In this document: in pieces, positions 55,497 through 64,000 of the stretch
How the letters are laid out: every line of letters begins with the position of its first letter
Position numbering within the stretch: the first letter of the stretch is position 1
NCBI RefSeq assembly: GCF_003115845.1
Contig: NZ_KZ819027.1
Location: 121,202-185,201, forward strand
From: Brenneria roseae subsp. roseae
Lineage (GTDB): Bacteria; Pseudomonadota; Gammaproteobacteria; Enterobacterales; Enterobacteriaceae
DNA: 64,000 bases
Reading direction: 5' to 3'
Notes under the pieces: model-generated
The model's input: the letters and a program-made list of their open reading frames with translations, nothing else
Databases searched by the model: none
What the model was told of the DNA's origin: nothing
Made by a program: the position numbers and the translations under genes

Positions 55497-56905
55497 TGAA
55501 GGAAGTCCACTTATTAAAGCGCATGGCGCATGCCCTGATGTCGGGTCATAACCAGACTCATGATGATCCTTACCGTCCGGCCTGGCACCTGTCACCGAAC
55601 GTGGGGCTACTTAACGATCCAAATGGATTTATTCATCACAACGGGCGTTACCATCTGTTTTATCAGTGGAATCCTTTATCCTGTGCCCACGGCGCCAAAT
55701 TCTGGGGGCACTGGAGTTCCGTTGATTTGGTGCATTGGAAACACGAGCCTGTCGCGCTGGTTCCCAGTGAAAGCTACGAAACTCACGGTTGCTATTCCGG
55801 CTCTGCCGTAGTGGATAACGATGCGATCACGCTGATTTATACCGGCAACGTCAAGTATGAAGACGGTTCGCGTACCGCTTTCCAGTGTATCGCCCGGGAA
55901 AACAACAACGGCGAATACGACAAGCTGGGGCCGGTACTCACGCTGCCCGAAGGCTATACCGGCCACGTTCGCGACCCGAAAGTCTGGCAGCACGACGATA
56001 GTTGGTACATGGTGTTAGGCGCGCAGGATAAGGCGTTACAAGGGAAAGTGCTGCTGTATCGCTCCAACGATCTGCTCGGCTGGGAACAAATAGCCGAGAT
56101 CGCGGGTTCCCGGCTCGGCGGGCTCGGCGATTTTGGCTACATGTGGGAATGCCCGGATTTATTCTCTCTCGACGGACGGGAAATCCTCATTTGCTGTCCG
56201 CAAGGGCTTCCGCCAGAAGAAGAACGTTACCTGAATACCTTTCAGTCAGGCTACTTCGTTGGCGCACTGGATTATCAGCACGGCCATTACCAACACCAGG
56301 GTTTTCACGAACTGGATCTTGGCTTTGAATTTTATGCTCCGCAAACTACCGCAAGCGAAGATGGCCGACGCTTGATGTTTGCCTGGATGGCGATTCCCGA
56401 CGAAAACGAATTTTTTGAGCCAACGATAGCGCATGGCTGGATCCATACCATGACCTGTCCACGCGAGCTGACGCTCCGTGGCGACGCGCTGTATCAACAG
56501 CCGGCGCGAGAACTGCAACAGTTGCGTACCCAGCATTACGCCTGGCGCGGCACTGCCGATTATGCGCCTTCCCTTCCCATCCACAGCGCAGAGATTTTGA
56601 TGACGGTACAGGGAGAGTTCCAGCTGAATTTCGCTGCTCTGCTGGTGCTTTGCTGGGATGGCGAACGGCTGACCTTAAGCCGCCGTAACCTGCGGACAGG
56701 AGAGCCCGAACACCGCTACTGGCGCGGGGAGCTGAATCAGTTGCAGATCCTGTGCGATCGTTCCAGCATCGAAATTTTTATCAATGAAGGAGCCGCGGTG
56801 ATTTCTGCCCGCTATTTCCCGGATCGCGATGCGACGCTTTCCTTCAGCGGACCGGGAAGACTGACGCTGCAACACTGGCTGTTGGCGTCATGCGTGATAG
56901 AATGA
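55496..56905 (+). CDS. scrB: Sucrose-6-phosphate hydrolase
   Basis: GH32 family, 469 residues; cleaves sucrose-6-phosphate to glucose-6-phosphate and fructose. It has NDPNGF (nucleophile Asp), RDPKVW and WECPDLF (acid/base Glu) motifs, and a C-terminal beta-sandwich. No signal peptide. Coupled to scrA by a 1-bp overlap. Confidence 0.95.
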   Translation: MKEVHLLKRMAHALMSGHNQTHDDPYRPAWHLSPNVGLLNDPNGFIHHNGRYHLFYQWNPLSCAHGAKFWGHWSSVDLVHWKHEPVALVPSESYETHGCYSGSAVVDNDAITLIYTGNVKYEDGSRTAFQCIARENNNGEYDKLGPVLTLPEGYTGHVRDPKVWQHDDSWYMVLGAQDKALQGKVLLYRSNDLLGWEQIAEIAGSRLGGLGDFGYMWECPDLFSLDGREILICCPQGLPPEEERYLNTFQSGYFVGALDYQHGHYQHQGFHELDLGFEFYAPQTTASEDGRRLMFAWMAIPDENEFFEPTIAHGWIHTMTCPRELTLRGDALYQQPARELQQLRTQHYAWRGTADYAPSLPIHSAEILMTVQGEFQLNFAALLVLCWDGERLTLSRRNLRTGEPEHRYWRGELNQLQILCDRSSIEIFINEGAAVISARYFPDRDATLSFSGPGRLTLQHWLLASCVIE

Positions 56906-56933
56906 CCGCACCTTTTTTCTGACAGCAGACTCC

Positions 56934-57956
56934 GTGGTGAAACAAACTAAACGCGTAACAATCAGTGACATCGCCACACTGGCCGGTGTATCAAAATCCA
57001 CCGCCAGTCTGGTACTGAATGGCCGCAGCAAAGAGTTTCGCGTTTCTGATGAAACCCGCGATCGCATTCTGGCCGTTGCCCACGAGCAGCGCTATCAACC
57101 CAGTATTCATGCCCGCTCCCTGCGATCTTCCCGCAGTAATACGCTGGGGCTGGTTGTGCCGGAAATGACCAACTACGGCTTCGCGGTTATCTCGCGCGAG
57201 CTGGAGATGTTGTGCCGTGAAGCGGGATTACAGTTGTTGATCGCCTGTACGGATGAAAATGCCAGTCAGGAAATGATGGCCGTCAACAGCCTGATACAGC
57301 GTCAGGTTGATGGTTTGATCGTTGCTTCCAGCATGCTCAGCGATAGCGAATACCAGAAAATCAATCAACAATTGCCGGTGGTGCAATTCGACCGGGTAAT
57401 TGGCGACTCCACATTACCGCTGGTGATTTCCGAAGCCGTGGAATCAACGGCGGAGCTGGTGGAACGCATCGCTCGTCAGCATCGGGAAGAGTTCTATTTC
57501 ATTGGCGGTCAATCCCGCATTTCCCCGACCCGCGACCGTCTGGCAGGGTTTCAGTTAGGATTGCAGCGTGCGGGCCTGGAATGCCGGCCGGAATGGATTA
57601 TTCACGGCAGCTACCATCCCAGCTCCGGCTATGAAATGTTCGCGCAGCTGTGCGCAACGCTGGGTCGCCCGCCCAAAGCGCTGTTTGTTGCCGCCTGCGG
57701 CTTGCTGGAAGGGGTACTGCGTTATCTGAATCAACACAACCTGATGGAAAGCGATATCCGCCTGTGCAGCTTTGACGATCACTATCTGTTTGACTGTTTA
57801 CCGCTGAAGATTGACACCATCGCGCAGGATTGTGAAACGCTGGCGAGAAACAGCTTTGAAATGATTACGCGCTTAATTGACCAGCAGCCGCTGGACGAGG
57901 ACAAACGCTATATACCGACCCGTATACACTGGCGGCATCCTGATTCACGTCAGTAA
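56934..57956 (+). CDS. scrR: Sucrose operon repressor (LacI family)
   Basis: 340 residues. N-terminal helix-turn-helix [20 protein letters not shown], then a periplasmic-binding-like sensing domain ([40 protein letters not shown]). It probably responds to fructose or fructose-1-phosphate-type inducers and binds the AAACCGGTTT-type sites near scrK and scrY. Start GTG at 56934, 28 bp after scrB. Confidence 0.93.
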   Translation: MVKQTKRVTISDIATLAGVSKSTASLVLNGRSKEFRVSDETRDRILAVAHEQRYQPSIHARSLRSSRSNTLGLVVPEMTNYGFAVISRELEMLCREAGLQLLIACTDENASQEMMAVNSLIQRQVDGLIVASSMLSDSEYQKINQQLPVVQFDRVIGDSTLPLVISEAVESTAELVERIARQHREEFYFIGGQSRISPTRDRLAGFQLGLQRAGLECRPEWIIHGSYHPSSGYEMFAQLCATLGRPPKALFVAACGLLEGVLRYLNQHNLMESDIRLCSFDDHYLFDCLPLKIDTIAQDCETLARNSFEMITRLIDQQPLDEDKRYIPTRIHWRHPDSRQ

Positions 57957-57970
57957 ATCAGGATGCCGCC
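57931..57970. repeat. Perfect 15-bp inverted repeat at scrR end
   Basis: GGCGGCATCCTGATT and its exact complement AATCAGGATGCCGCC, separated by CACGTCAGTA. It begins inside the last codons of scrR and lies between converging scrR and exbD. Neither side has a T-run, so it may act as an mRNA stabiliser rather than an intrinsic terminator. Confidence 0.7.
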
Positions 57971-57990
57971 GTGAATATCATCTTCTGGAG

Positions 57991-58413
57991 CTATTTGGCG
58001 GCGGACTCCGCGCCAACTAACCCGACTTTGAGATAACCGGCCTTACGTAGCGCATCCATGACACTCATCATGGTTTCATAATCCACGCTTTTGTCTGCCT
58101 GAAAGAAGATGGTGGTTTCTTTATTGGCGCCGGTTTCGGCGTCAAGAACCTGAGCCAGTGACTGCTCATTAATCGCATCGTCACCCACATAAATCTGCTT
58201 GTCCGCTTTCACCGTCAGATAAACCGGTTTTTCCGGACGCGGCTGAGGCGCGGCAGAAGATGCGGGCAAATCTACACGAATATCCACCGTTGCCAGCGGG
58301 GCCGCCACCATAAAGATGATCAGCAAAACCAGCATGACGTCAATGAACGGCGTGACGTTGATATCATGCATCTCGCCATTGTCACTCACATCGTCGTTCA
58401 TATGCATGGCCAT
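57991..58413 (-). CDS. exbD: TonB-system proton channel subunit ExbD
   Basis: 140 residues. Single N-terminal helix with the essential Asp in VTPFIDVMLVLLIIFMVAAP, then a periplasmic domain (TIFFQADKSVDYETMMSVMD). It energises TonB with ExbB, using the proton gradient for iron-siderophore and vitamin import. 3 bp after exbB. Confidence 0.95.
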   Translation of the reverse strand: MAMHMNDDVSDNGEMHDINVTPFIDVMLVLLIIFMVAAPLATVDIRVDLPASSAAPQPRPEKPVYLTVKADKQIYVGDDAINEQSLAQVLDAETGANKETTIFFQADKSVDYETMMSVMDALRKAGYLKVGLVGAESAAK

Positions 58414-58416
58414 GAC

Positions 58417-59472
58417 TTATCCCACCCGCAGTTTATGCGCCGATGACGCCCGGTTGTCGTTGCTGGCTGCAACATCCAGATCGCGGCTCAACAGCAACAG
58501 CACCTGCGCGGCAACATCCCCCACCAGCGCTTTATAACCTGCAATCCAACGGGCAAATACGTTATAAATCACAACGGCAGGGATCGCCGCCACCAAACCA
58601 ATGGCGGTCGCCAGCAAGGCTTCCGCAATACCCGGCGCCACAACGGCCAGATTGGTGGTCTGCGTCTGCGCGATACCAATGAAGCTATTCATGATGCCCC
58701 ATACGGTGCCAAACAACCCGACAAACGGCGCCACGGCGCCAACCGTCGCCAGATAGCCGTTTCCACGCCCCATATGGCGCCCGGTCGCCGCAACGCGACG
58801 TTCCAGACGGAACGCGGTACGCTCTTTAATACCGTTGTTGTCGTCAGAACGCGCTGACAGATCCAGCTCATTCTGCGCATCACCCAGCAGCACTTGTGCG
58901 ACACTGCCGGCGTTGAAAGCTTCCGCCGTTTCTGACGCGTCATCCAGTGTTCTGGCCTGTTCCAGAGCCTGATATTCACGGCGCAGGCGACGACGGGCGC
59001 CCATTAGCTCGACGGTTTTGCTGAAAAAAATCGCCCAGGTGACGACGGAAGCCAGCAGCAGGCCGATCATGACCGACTTAACGACGATATCAGCGTGTTG
59101 ATACATTCCCCAGACCGATAAATCCGTTCTCATAAGATTGTTCGTGTCCGGATCCACGCTCATAGGAAGAGAAAGCGGAGAAGCTGGAGCCAATACATCC
59201 GGCGTCGCGCTATCCGGTGTCGCAGGAGCCGGCGTTGCGGTATCCAGTGTCGGCGCCTCAGCCTCAGGAGGAGGAGTGGGCTGAGCGACGGCCGCGCCTG
59301 AATTATCGCCAGAAATCGGCGCTGTTGCGGGAGCCGCAAACACATGTCCGCTTAGCCCTGCGCTAAACAGCAGAATAATCAGTACGCTACGGGAAAATGC
59401 GCTGAACGCGCCACGTTTTTTTTGCCAGGCTGATGACACCTGTTGAGTAATGTTACTGACAGCCGTATTCAC
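58417..59472 (-). CDS. exbB: TonB-system proton channel subunit ExbB
   Basis: 351 residues, longer than the 244 of E. coli ExbB. The extra N-terminal ~130 residues start with a signal-like helix (ALILFSAGLSGHVFAAPATA-type, VLIILLFSAGLSGHVFA) and an Ala/Pro/Thr-rich periplasmic segment. The core has three helices, with GTVWGIMNSFIGIAQTQTTN and AEALLATAIGLVAAIPAVVI. Extended ExbB forms are known in related genera. Preceded by a Fur-like site. Confidence 0.93.
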   Translation of the reverse strand: MNTAVSNITQQVSSAWQKKRGAFSAFSRSVLIILLFSAGLSGHVFAAPATAPISGDNSGAAVAQPTPPPEAEAPTLDTATPAPATPDSATPDVLAPASPLSLPMSVDPDTNNLMRTDLSVWGMYQHADIVVKSVMIGLLLASVVTWAIFFSKTVELMGARRRLRREYQALEQARTLDDASETAEAFNAGSVAQVLLGDAQNELDLSARSDDNNGIKERTAFRLERRVAATGRHMGRGNGYLATVGAVAPFVGLFGTVWGIMNSFIGIAQTQTTNLAVVAPGIAEALLATAIGLVAAIPAVVIYNVFARWIAGYKALVGDVAAQVLLLLSRDLDVAASNDNRASSAHKLRVG

Positions 59473-59594
59473 GCTGTGCCTCCACCGTTAATTCAATACT
59501 TGTACCTTGGCACCAACACACCTGCGACTCGAAAGATGACGGGTATCATGACGCAAGAAATCAGCCTGAAATAATATCAGACCCTGAGTTAATT

Positions 59595-59613
59595 GATAGT
59601 CGTTCTCATTATT
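59595..59613 (-). promoter_or_regulatory. Fur-like box of exbBD
   Basis: The minus strand reads AATAATGAGAACGACTATC, 14 of 19 matches to GATAATGATAATCATTATC. About 120 bp before the exbB start, compatible with iron repression. Confidence 0.6.
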
Positions 59614-60268
59614 ATTTACACTCTGCCAGGCGTTTTTTGTCGCGGCACTTTGTGCGGATGGCGTCGTGACAGGCAGAAAATGCCAATATGGTATAAAAAT
59701 GATTTACCCACTTACATAAAGGAATAACGGCCGATACTTTTTATTCTGTGTCTCGCTTATTGCAAGTTGAGCATGCATGACTATGACTTTCACACCTTCC
59801 CGACCGGCGAATCAACACGCTGTAGATGACAACACTCCGCAAGCGATAGCATGGCGATACGATAAGAATTAATGTTTTCCGTTATGTGATCGACATTAAG
59901 TTATCACACCATTTTCCGCCTTAGCCCCGGAAGTTGCCCGACAGAAATTGAAATGCCATTTAATATTAAAATAAACAAAAACATTAAGTTACATAACATC
60001 ATCTCTTCTGATTTGAAAAATATCTCATATAAAACAGCATTTCATATCACATATGGCTTTTGTGATATGGGTCATTCTCCAAAGTTGTATAATAGGTTAG
60101 CTTTACTCTTGAGAATTCAAGGGAACTTCACCAGGACAATAAAACAGATAAGGAACACCGCCCCCGCTCTCACAACTGACCCCTGCCCGTTAATGGGCTT
60201 AATTCTTATTAAATAGACCATTTGAATAAATTTACTCTACCTTACCCATCACCTCTGGAGATAACTCA
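59614..60268. other. AT-rich gap between exbB and TRAP operon
   Basis: 655 bp. It contains a perfect 9-bp inverted repeat at 60043-60069 (CATATCACA-N9-TGTGATATG), a candidate operator for the TRAP genes. An 87-codon frame at 59953-60216 has no ribosome site or recognisable product and is not called. Confidence 0.5.
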
Positions 60269-61246
60269 ATGAAGCTGTCGAAAACATTGATAAGCCTTTG
60301 CCTGAGTTCCGCGGCAATATTTATGACTCAAGCCATTCAAGCGCAACAAATTAAAGCCTCTGATGTTCACCCTGAAGGTTATCCAAATGTCGTTGCAGTA
60401 CAAAAGATGGGGGAGAAACTGAAAGCCGCCACCAATGGCCGACTGGAAATCAAAACTTTTCCCGGCGGTGTTCTTGGTGATGAAAAACAAATGATTGAGC
60501 AGGCGCAATTAGGTGCTATTGATATTATTCGTGTTTCCATGACGCCGGTTGCCGCAATATTGCCTGAAATCGAAGTCTTTACCCTCCCCTATGTCTTCCG
60601 CGATGAAGACCATATGCACAAAGTGCTTGATGGACAAATCGGACAGGAAATTGGCGATAAAATTACCAATAACAGCAGATCCAAGTTGGTGTTTCTGGGT
60701 TGGATGGATGCCGGCACCCGTAATCTGATCACCAAACAGCCCGTCGCCAAACCGGAAGATCTTAAAGGCATGAAGATTCGCGTACAGACCAGTCAGGTTG
60801 CACTCGCGACGTTAAAAGCAATGGGCGCCAACGCTATTGCAATGGGCACCAGCGAAGTTTTCAGCGGTATGCAAACCGGCGTTATTGATGGCACGGAGAA
60901 TAATCCGCCAACCTATATTGCACATAACTATATGCCGGTTGCCAAAAACTTTACCTGGAGCAGACACTTTATTATTCCGGAAGTATTCCTCTACTCAAAA
61001 ACAAAATGGGATAAACTTTCTAAAGAAGATCAGGATCTTATTTTGAAATTCGCCAAAGAAGCCCAGCAGGAACAGCGGGTACTCTGGAATGAATACACTC
61101 AACAATCTCTGGATAAAATGAAAGCCGGTGGCGTTCAGTTCCATGAAATAGATAATGACTACTATTTCAAAGCGACTCAATCCGTGCGCGATCAATTTGG
61201 TGCCAAATATCAAGATCTGATTAAAGCCGTCGCCGACGTACAATAA
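60269..61246 (+). CDS. TRAP transporter solute-binding protein
   Basis: 325 residues. Sec signal peptide MKLSKTLISLCLSSAAIFMT cleaved near AIQAQQ, then a DctP-family two-lobe domain. The conserved ligand Arg lies in GMKIRVQTSQVALATLKAMG, and FSGMQTGVIDGTENNPPTYI is the usual lobe-2 helix. The sequence resembles uronate or keto-gulonate-type binders (YiaO-like) rather than C4-dicarboxylate ones, by memory. First gene of a TRAP operon. Confidence 0.92.
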   Translation: MKLSKTLISLCLSSAAIFMTQAIQAQQIKASDVHPEGYPNVVAVQKMGEKLKAATNGRLEIKTFPGGVLGDEKQMIEQAQLGAIDIIRVSMTPVAAILPEIEVFTLPYVFRDEDHMHKVLDGQIGQEIGDKITNNSRSKLVFLGWMDAGTRNLITKQPVAKPEDLKGMKIRVQTSQVALATLKAMGANAIAMGTSEVFSGMQTGVIDGTENNPPTYIAHNYMPVAKNFTWSRHFIIPEVFLYSKTKWDKLSKEDQDLILKFAKEAQQEQRVLWNEYTQQSLDKMKAGGVQFHEIDNDYYFKATQSVRDQFGAKYQDLIKAVADVQ

Positions 61247-61301
61247 TAAATTCGCTATACCCAATAGACGTCATAAAGCTAAAGACAGTAACCAGAATGA
61301 C

Positions 61302-61335
61302 ACCCCGGCCGTTTAAAACATTAAACAGCCGGGGT
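61302..61335 (+). repeat. Intercistronic hairpin in TRAP operon
   Basis: ACCCCGGC pairs with GCCGGGGT, with GTTTAA/TTAAAC inside. It lies 55 bp after the binding-protein gene with no T-run, typical of hairpins that protect the 3' end of the abundant binding-protein mRNA. Confidence 0.7.
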
Positions 61336-61440
61336 GGATGAGGACGGACATCACTGCTGAACTTGAACGATATCGGGTATATACGGGTAAAACAGCAGAG
61401 CTTATTTACCCGTCATCATTGATGGTATACAGGTGAAAAT

Positions 61441-61947
61441 ATGGCACGCACTTATATTTCAACCATGGATATTCTCTATTTTATTGCCATGTGGATTTCA
61501 GGTCTGGCGTTATTAATCATGACGCTTATCATTCCCATTGGCATATTCGCACGCTATGCATTGAATGCCGCATTATCCTGGCCGGAACCGATATCGATTA
61601 TCTGCATGGTGACCTTTACTTTTATCGGCGCAGCAGTCAGCTATCGTTCCTGTTCACATATTGCCGTTAGCATGCTTACCGATCGCCTTCCTGATGCAGG
61701 GAAGAAAATCTGTTCACATCTGGCCAATATTCTGATGCTGGTAATCAGCCTGTTCATTCTTTACTACAGCACCACGCTGTGTATGGAGCTATGGGATCAG
61801 CCCGTTGCAGAGTTTCCTTTATTGACGGCAGGTGAAAGCTATTTACCACTGCCAATCGGATCGCTGATTACCTTGCTCTTCATCATCGAAAGAATATGTT
61901 TTGGCCCGCAGGATAAACGCCCTGTGGTGATGCTTGGCAGTTCTTAA
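61441..61947 (+). CDS. TRAP transporter small permease (DctQ)
   Basis: 168 residues with four membrane helices, starting MARTYISTMDILYFIAMWIS. Family mark is ARYALNAALSWPEPISIICM and WLGAAVSYRxxxHI-like FIGAAVSYRSCSHIAV. Works with DctM below. Confidence 0.88.
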   Translation: MARTYISTMDILYFIAMWISGLALLIMTLIIPIGIFARYALNAALSWPEPISIICMVTFTFIGAAVSYRSCSHIAVSMLTDRLPDAGKKICSHLANILMLVISLFILYYSTTLCMELWDQPVAEFPLLTAGESYLPLPIGSLITLLFIIERICFGPQDKRPVVMLGSS

Positions 61948-61962
61948 TTCGGAGCCAATACC

Positions 61963-63255
61963 ATGGATGCATTTATTTTAGTTGCCGCAATGGCCATATT
62001 GTTAGCGGTCGGCGTCCCCGTCGCTTACGCCGTCGGGCTCAGCGCCATCGTTGGCGCGTTTTGGATCGATTTGCCACTTGAAGCGGTCATGATCCAGATT
62101 ACCAACGGCGTGAACAAGTTTTCACTGCTGGCGATCCCCTTCTTCATTCTGGCCGGTGCGATTATGGCTGAAGGCGGTATCGCCCGCCGTCTGGTCAACT
62201 TCGCCTATATCTTTGTCGGTTTCATTCGTGGCGGTCTGTCGCTGGTTAACATTGTCGCCTCCACCTTTTTCGGCGCCATATCGGGCTCCTCTGTCGCGGA
62301 TACCGCCTCGATCGGTTCGGTGATGATTCCTGAAATGGAGAAAAAGGGCTACCCACGCGATTTTGCCGCAGCCGTCACCGCCAGCGGTTCCGTTCAGGCG
62401 ATCCTGACGCCGCCAAGCCATAACTCGGTAATTTACTCACTGGCAACCGGTGGTACGGTTTCCATCGCCTCGCTGTTTATTGCCGGGATCGTACCAGGTC
62501 TGCTGCTCAGCCTGACCATGATGATCATGTGCGTGGGATTTGCCCACAAACGCGGCTATCCCAAAGGCGAGCGGGTTCCCTTTCGCCAGGCGCTGAAAAT
62601 CTTCGTTGATACGCTCTGGGGATTGATGACCGTTGTCATCATTATGGGTGGGATCCTTTCCGGTATTTTTACCGCAACAGAGTCCGCAGCCATCGCCTGT
62701 CTGTGGTCGTTCTTCGTCACCATGTTTATCTACAAGGATTACAAATGGTCTGAACTGCCTAAGCTGATGTATCGCACCGTGAAAACGGTGACGATTGTGA
62801 TGATCCTGATTGGTTTTGCCGCCGCGTTTGGGGCGATCATGACCTATATGCAGTTGCCAAGCCGCATTACGGATTTTTTCACCTCCATCTCCGATAACAA
62901 GTACGTCATCCTGATGTGGATTAACATCATGCTGCTGCTGATCGGTACGCTGATGGATATGGCGCCGCTGATTTTAATCCTGACCCCCGTGCTGCTGCCT
63001 GTCGCCATTTCTCTGGGCATTGATCCGGTACACTTCGGCATGATCATGCTGGTCAACCTGGGGATCGGGCTGATCACGCCGCCCGTCGGCTCCGTCCTGT
63101 TTGTGGCCAGCGCGGTCAGTAAACAGAAAATCGAACAGGTGATAAAAGCCATGCTGCCGTTTTATTGCGGGCTGTTCTTCGTACTGATGCTGGTGACCTA
63201 TGTCCCGGCGATTTCTCTCTGGCTTCCCAAACTGTTCGGCGTACATACTGGCTGA
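61963..63255 (+). CDS. TRAP transporter large permease (DctM)
   Basis: 430 residues with about 12 helices. Marks are GAIMAEGGIARRLVNFAYIF, AISGSSVADTASIGSVMIPE and GLITPPVGSVLFVASAVSKQ. It drives uptake with sodium or proton symport. It closes the operon, 15 bp after DctQ. Confidence 0.92.
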   Translation: MDAFILVAAMAILLAVGVPVAYAVGLSAIVGAFWIDLPLEAVMIQITNGVNKFSLLAIPFFILAGAIMAEGGIARRLVNFAYIFVGFIRGGLSLVNIVASTFFGAISGSSVADTASIGSVMIPEMEKKGYPRDFAAAVTASGSVQAILTPPSHNSVIYSLATGGTVSIASLFIAGIVPGLLLSLTMMIMCVGFAHKRGYPKGERVPFRQALKIFVDTLWGLMTVVIIMGGILSGIFTATESAAIACLWSFFVTMFIYKDYKWSELPKLMYRTVKTVTIVMILIGFAAAFGAIMTYMQLPSRITDFFTSISDNKYVILMWINIMLLLIGTLMDMAPLILILTPVLLPVAISLGIDPVHFGMIMLVNLGIGLITPPVGSVLFVASAVSKQKIEQVIKAMLPFYCGLFFVLMLVTYVPAISLWLPKLFGVHTG

Positions 63256-63572
63256 TAAACGCCATTCCGACTCAACGCATCAAGCCCCAAGCCCGCTGTT
63301 TACCGCGGGCTTTTTTCATCGCTCGTTTTTGCCTTCACCCCATGGATACTTGAAAGATGTTCATCTTCGCACAGCAGGAAGCCCCTTCTCACGGCGTAAT
63401 AACAGTCACTCTTACCATTTTTTCCCTTCATATAGAAAACGCGCCCACGCGCCGCTCAAGGCGTGATAACGTAGAAAGCCTCCTATTGCAGAGAGACTCC
63501 CGCTAACACACGGTCATACAGGCGTTTTGAATAACCCGGCGAGACCTGAACAGAGAAAAGGTGATATTGGTT
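63256..63572. other. DctM-metC gap
   Basis: 317 bp with a terminator near its start and no other gene. The right part is the metC upstream region; no clear MetJ box is seen. Confidence 0.6.
63291..63316 (+). terminator. TRAP operon terminator
   Basis: GCCCGC-tgtttacc-GCGGGC-TTTTTT. A strong intrinsic terminator 35 bp after the DctM stop. Confidence 0.88.
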
Positions 63573-64000
63573 ATGACAAGCAAAAAAACGGCAACGGTAC
63601 TGGTCGCCGCAGGACGCAGTAAAAAATTCACGCAAGGTTCCGTAAACCCGATTATCCAACGCGCTTCCTCCCTGGTATTTGATACCGTTCAGGATAAAAA
63701 ACACGCCACCATCAACCGGGCAAAAGGCGCGCTTTTTTATGGCCGCCGCGGTACGCTGACCCATTTTTCCTTTCAGGAGGCCATGACCGAGCTGGAAGGC
63801 GGCGCCGGCTGCGTACTTTATCCCTGCGGTGCGGCGGCGATCGCCAATGCCATCCTTTCCTTCGTTTCGACAGGCGATCACGTACTGGTAACCGGTTCCG
63901 CCTACGAGCCGACCCAAAGCTTCTGCAATACCGTTCTCAGTAAAATGAATATCGGCACAACCTATTTCGATCCCTTGATCGGAGCCGGTATCAGCGAGCT
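63573..64000 (+). CDS. metC: Cystathionine beta-lyase, 5' part
   Basis: The window ends inside the gene. About 142 residues are visible ([80 protein letters not shown]), the N-terminal part of a PLP-dependent cystathionine beta-lyase that makes homocysteine. The PLP lysine is beyond the window. AAAAGGTGATATTGG precedes the start. In E. coli metC is divergent from exbBD; here a TRAP operon sits between them. Confidence 0.9.
   Translation, partial: MTSKKTATVLVAAGRSKKFTQGSVNPIIQRASSLVFDTVQDKKHATINRAKGALFYGRRGTLTHFSFQEAMTELEGGAGCVLYPCGAAAIANAILSFVSTGDHVLVTGSAYEPTQSFCNTVLSKMNIGTTYFDPLIGAGISE

Noticed and set aside
59953-60216. 87-codon frame upstream of the TRAP operon
   Set aside because: AT-rich, no ribosome site, no motif, and it spans the putative operator palindrome.
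63420-63572. MetJ boxes before metC
   Set aside because: No tandem AGACGTCT-like pair of acceptable match was found.

Overview
The window is enterobacterial chromosome, most likely from the Pectobacteriaceae (Brenneria/Lonsdalea/Pectobacterium/Dickeya group). This is judged from gene order and protein resemblance recalled from known families, not from a search. The core is syntenic with the E. coli argI-rraB-yjgM-yjgN-valS-holC-pepA-lptFG segment and the pyrLBI-ridA segment. It is interleaved with blocks E. coli K-12 lacks: an Anbu proteasome-like operon, a complete sucrose regulon, a bactofilin gene and a TRAP transporter.

Layout. 1-5.7 kb is a decayed accessory region: fragments of IS1182- and IS66-type transposases, a nearly complete but frameshifted IS3-family element (862-2480), a possible phage C4-type antisense RNA, a LysE-family exporter, a degraded Nlp-like regulator, a small antitoxin-like ORF, and an integrase reduced to its two ends beside tRNA-Leu(CAA). 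5.9-21.9 kb is core housekeeping: lptGF, pepA, holC, valS, a DUF421 gene, an M48 peptidase with yjgN, yjgM, rraB, argI with two ARG boxes, tabA, pyrL-pyrB-pyrI with its attenuator, and ridA. 22.2-26.1 kb is the four-gene Anbu operon (ATP-grasp, alpha-E, transglutaminase, Ntn hydrolase). 26.1-31.2 kb is a dipeptide-type ABC transporter. 31.5-38 kb holds nrdDG with FNR- and NrdR-like sites, a yraR-like gene, yhbP and ygiQ. 38.3-50.3 kb is a B3/4-domain gene and a complete type I-E CRISPR-Cas locus. 50.3-51.1 kb is a CcmA-type bactofilin. 51.4-58 kb is scrK-scrY-scrA-scrB-scrR. 58-59.5 kb is exbD-exbB, 60.3-63.3 kb is a TRAP transporter, and the window ends inside metC.

The CRISPR locus is the most interesting part. 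All eight genes (cas3, casA-E, cas1, cas2) are on the minus strand, followed by a leader and a 21-repeat array whose degenerate end is leader-distal. Between cas3 and casA lies an unusual 1.2-kb insert. It holds a two-repeat mini-CRISPR in the opposite orientation and a MazEF/PemIK-like toxin-antitoxin pair. It also holds an 18-nt near-identical hairpin sequence found both at the edge of the second mini-repeat and in the casA leader just upstream of the ribosome binding site. This layout recalls CRISPR-associated regulatory or addiction RNAs (CreA/CreR type), but the match lacks a normal PAM, so that reading is a hypothesis.

All annotations come from reading the sequence and the translated frames. 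No database search was run.
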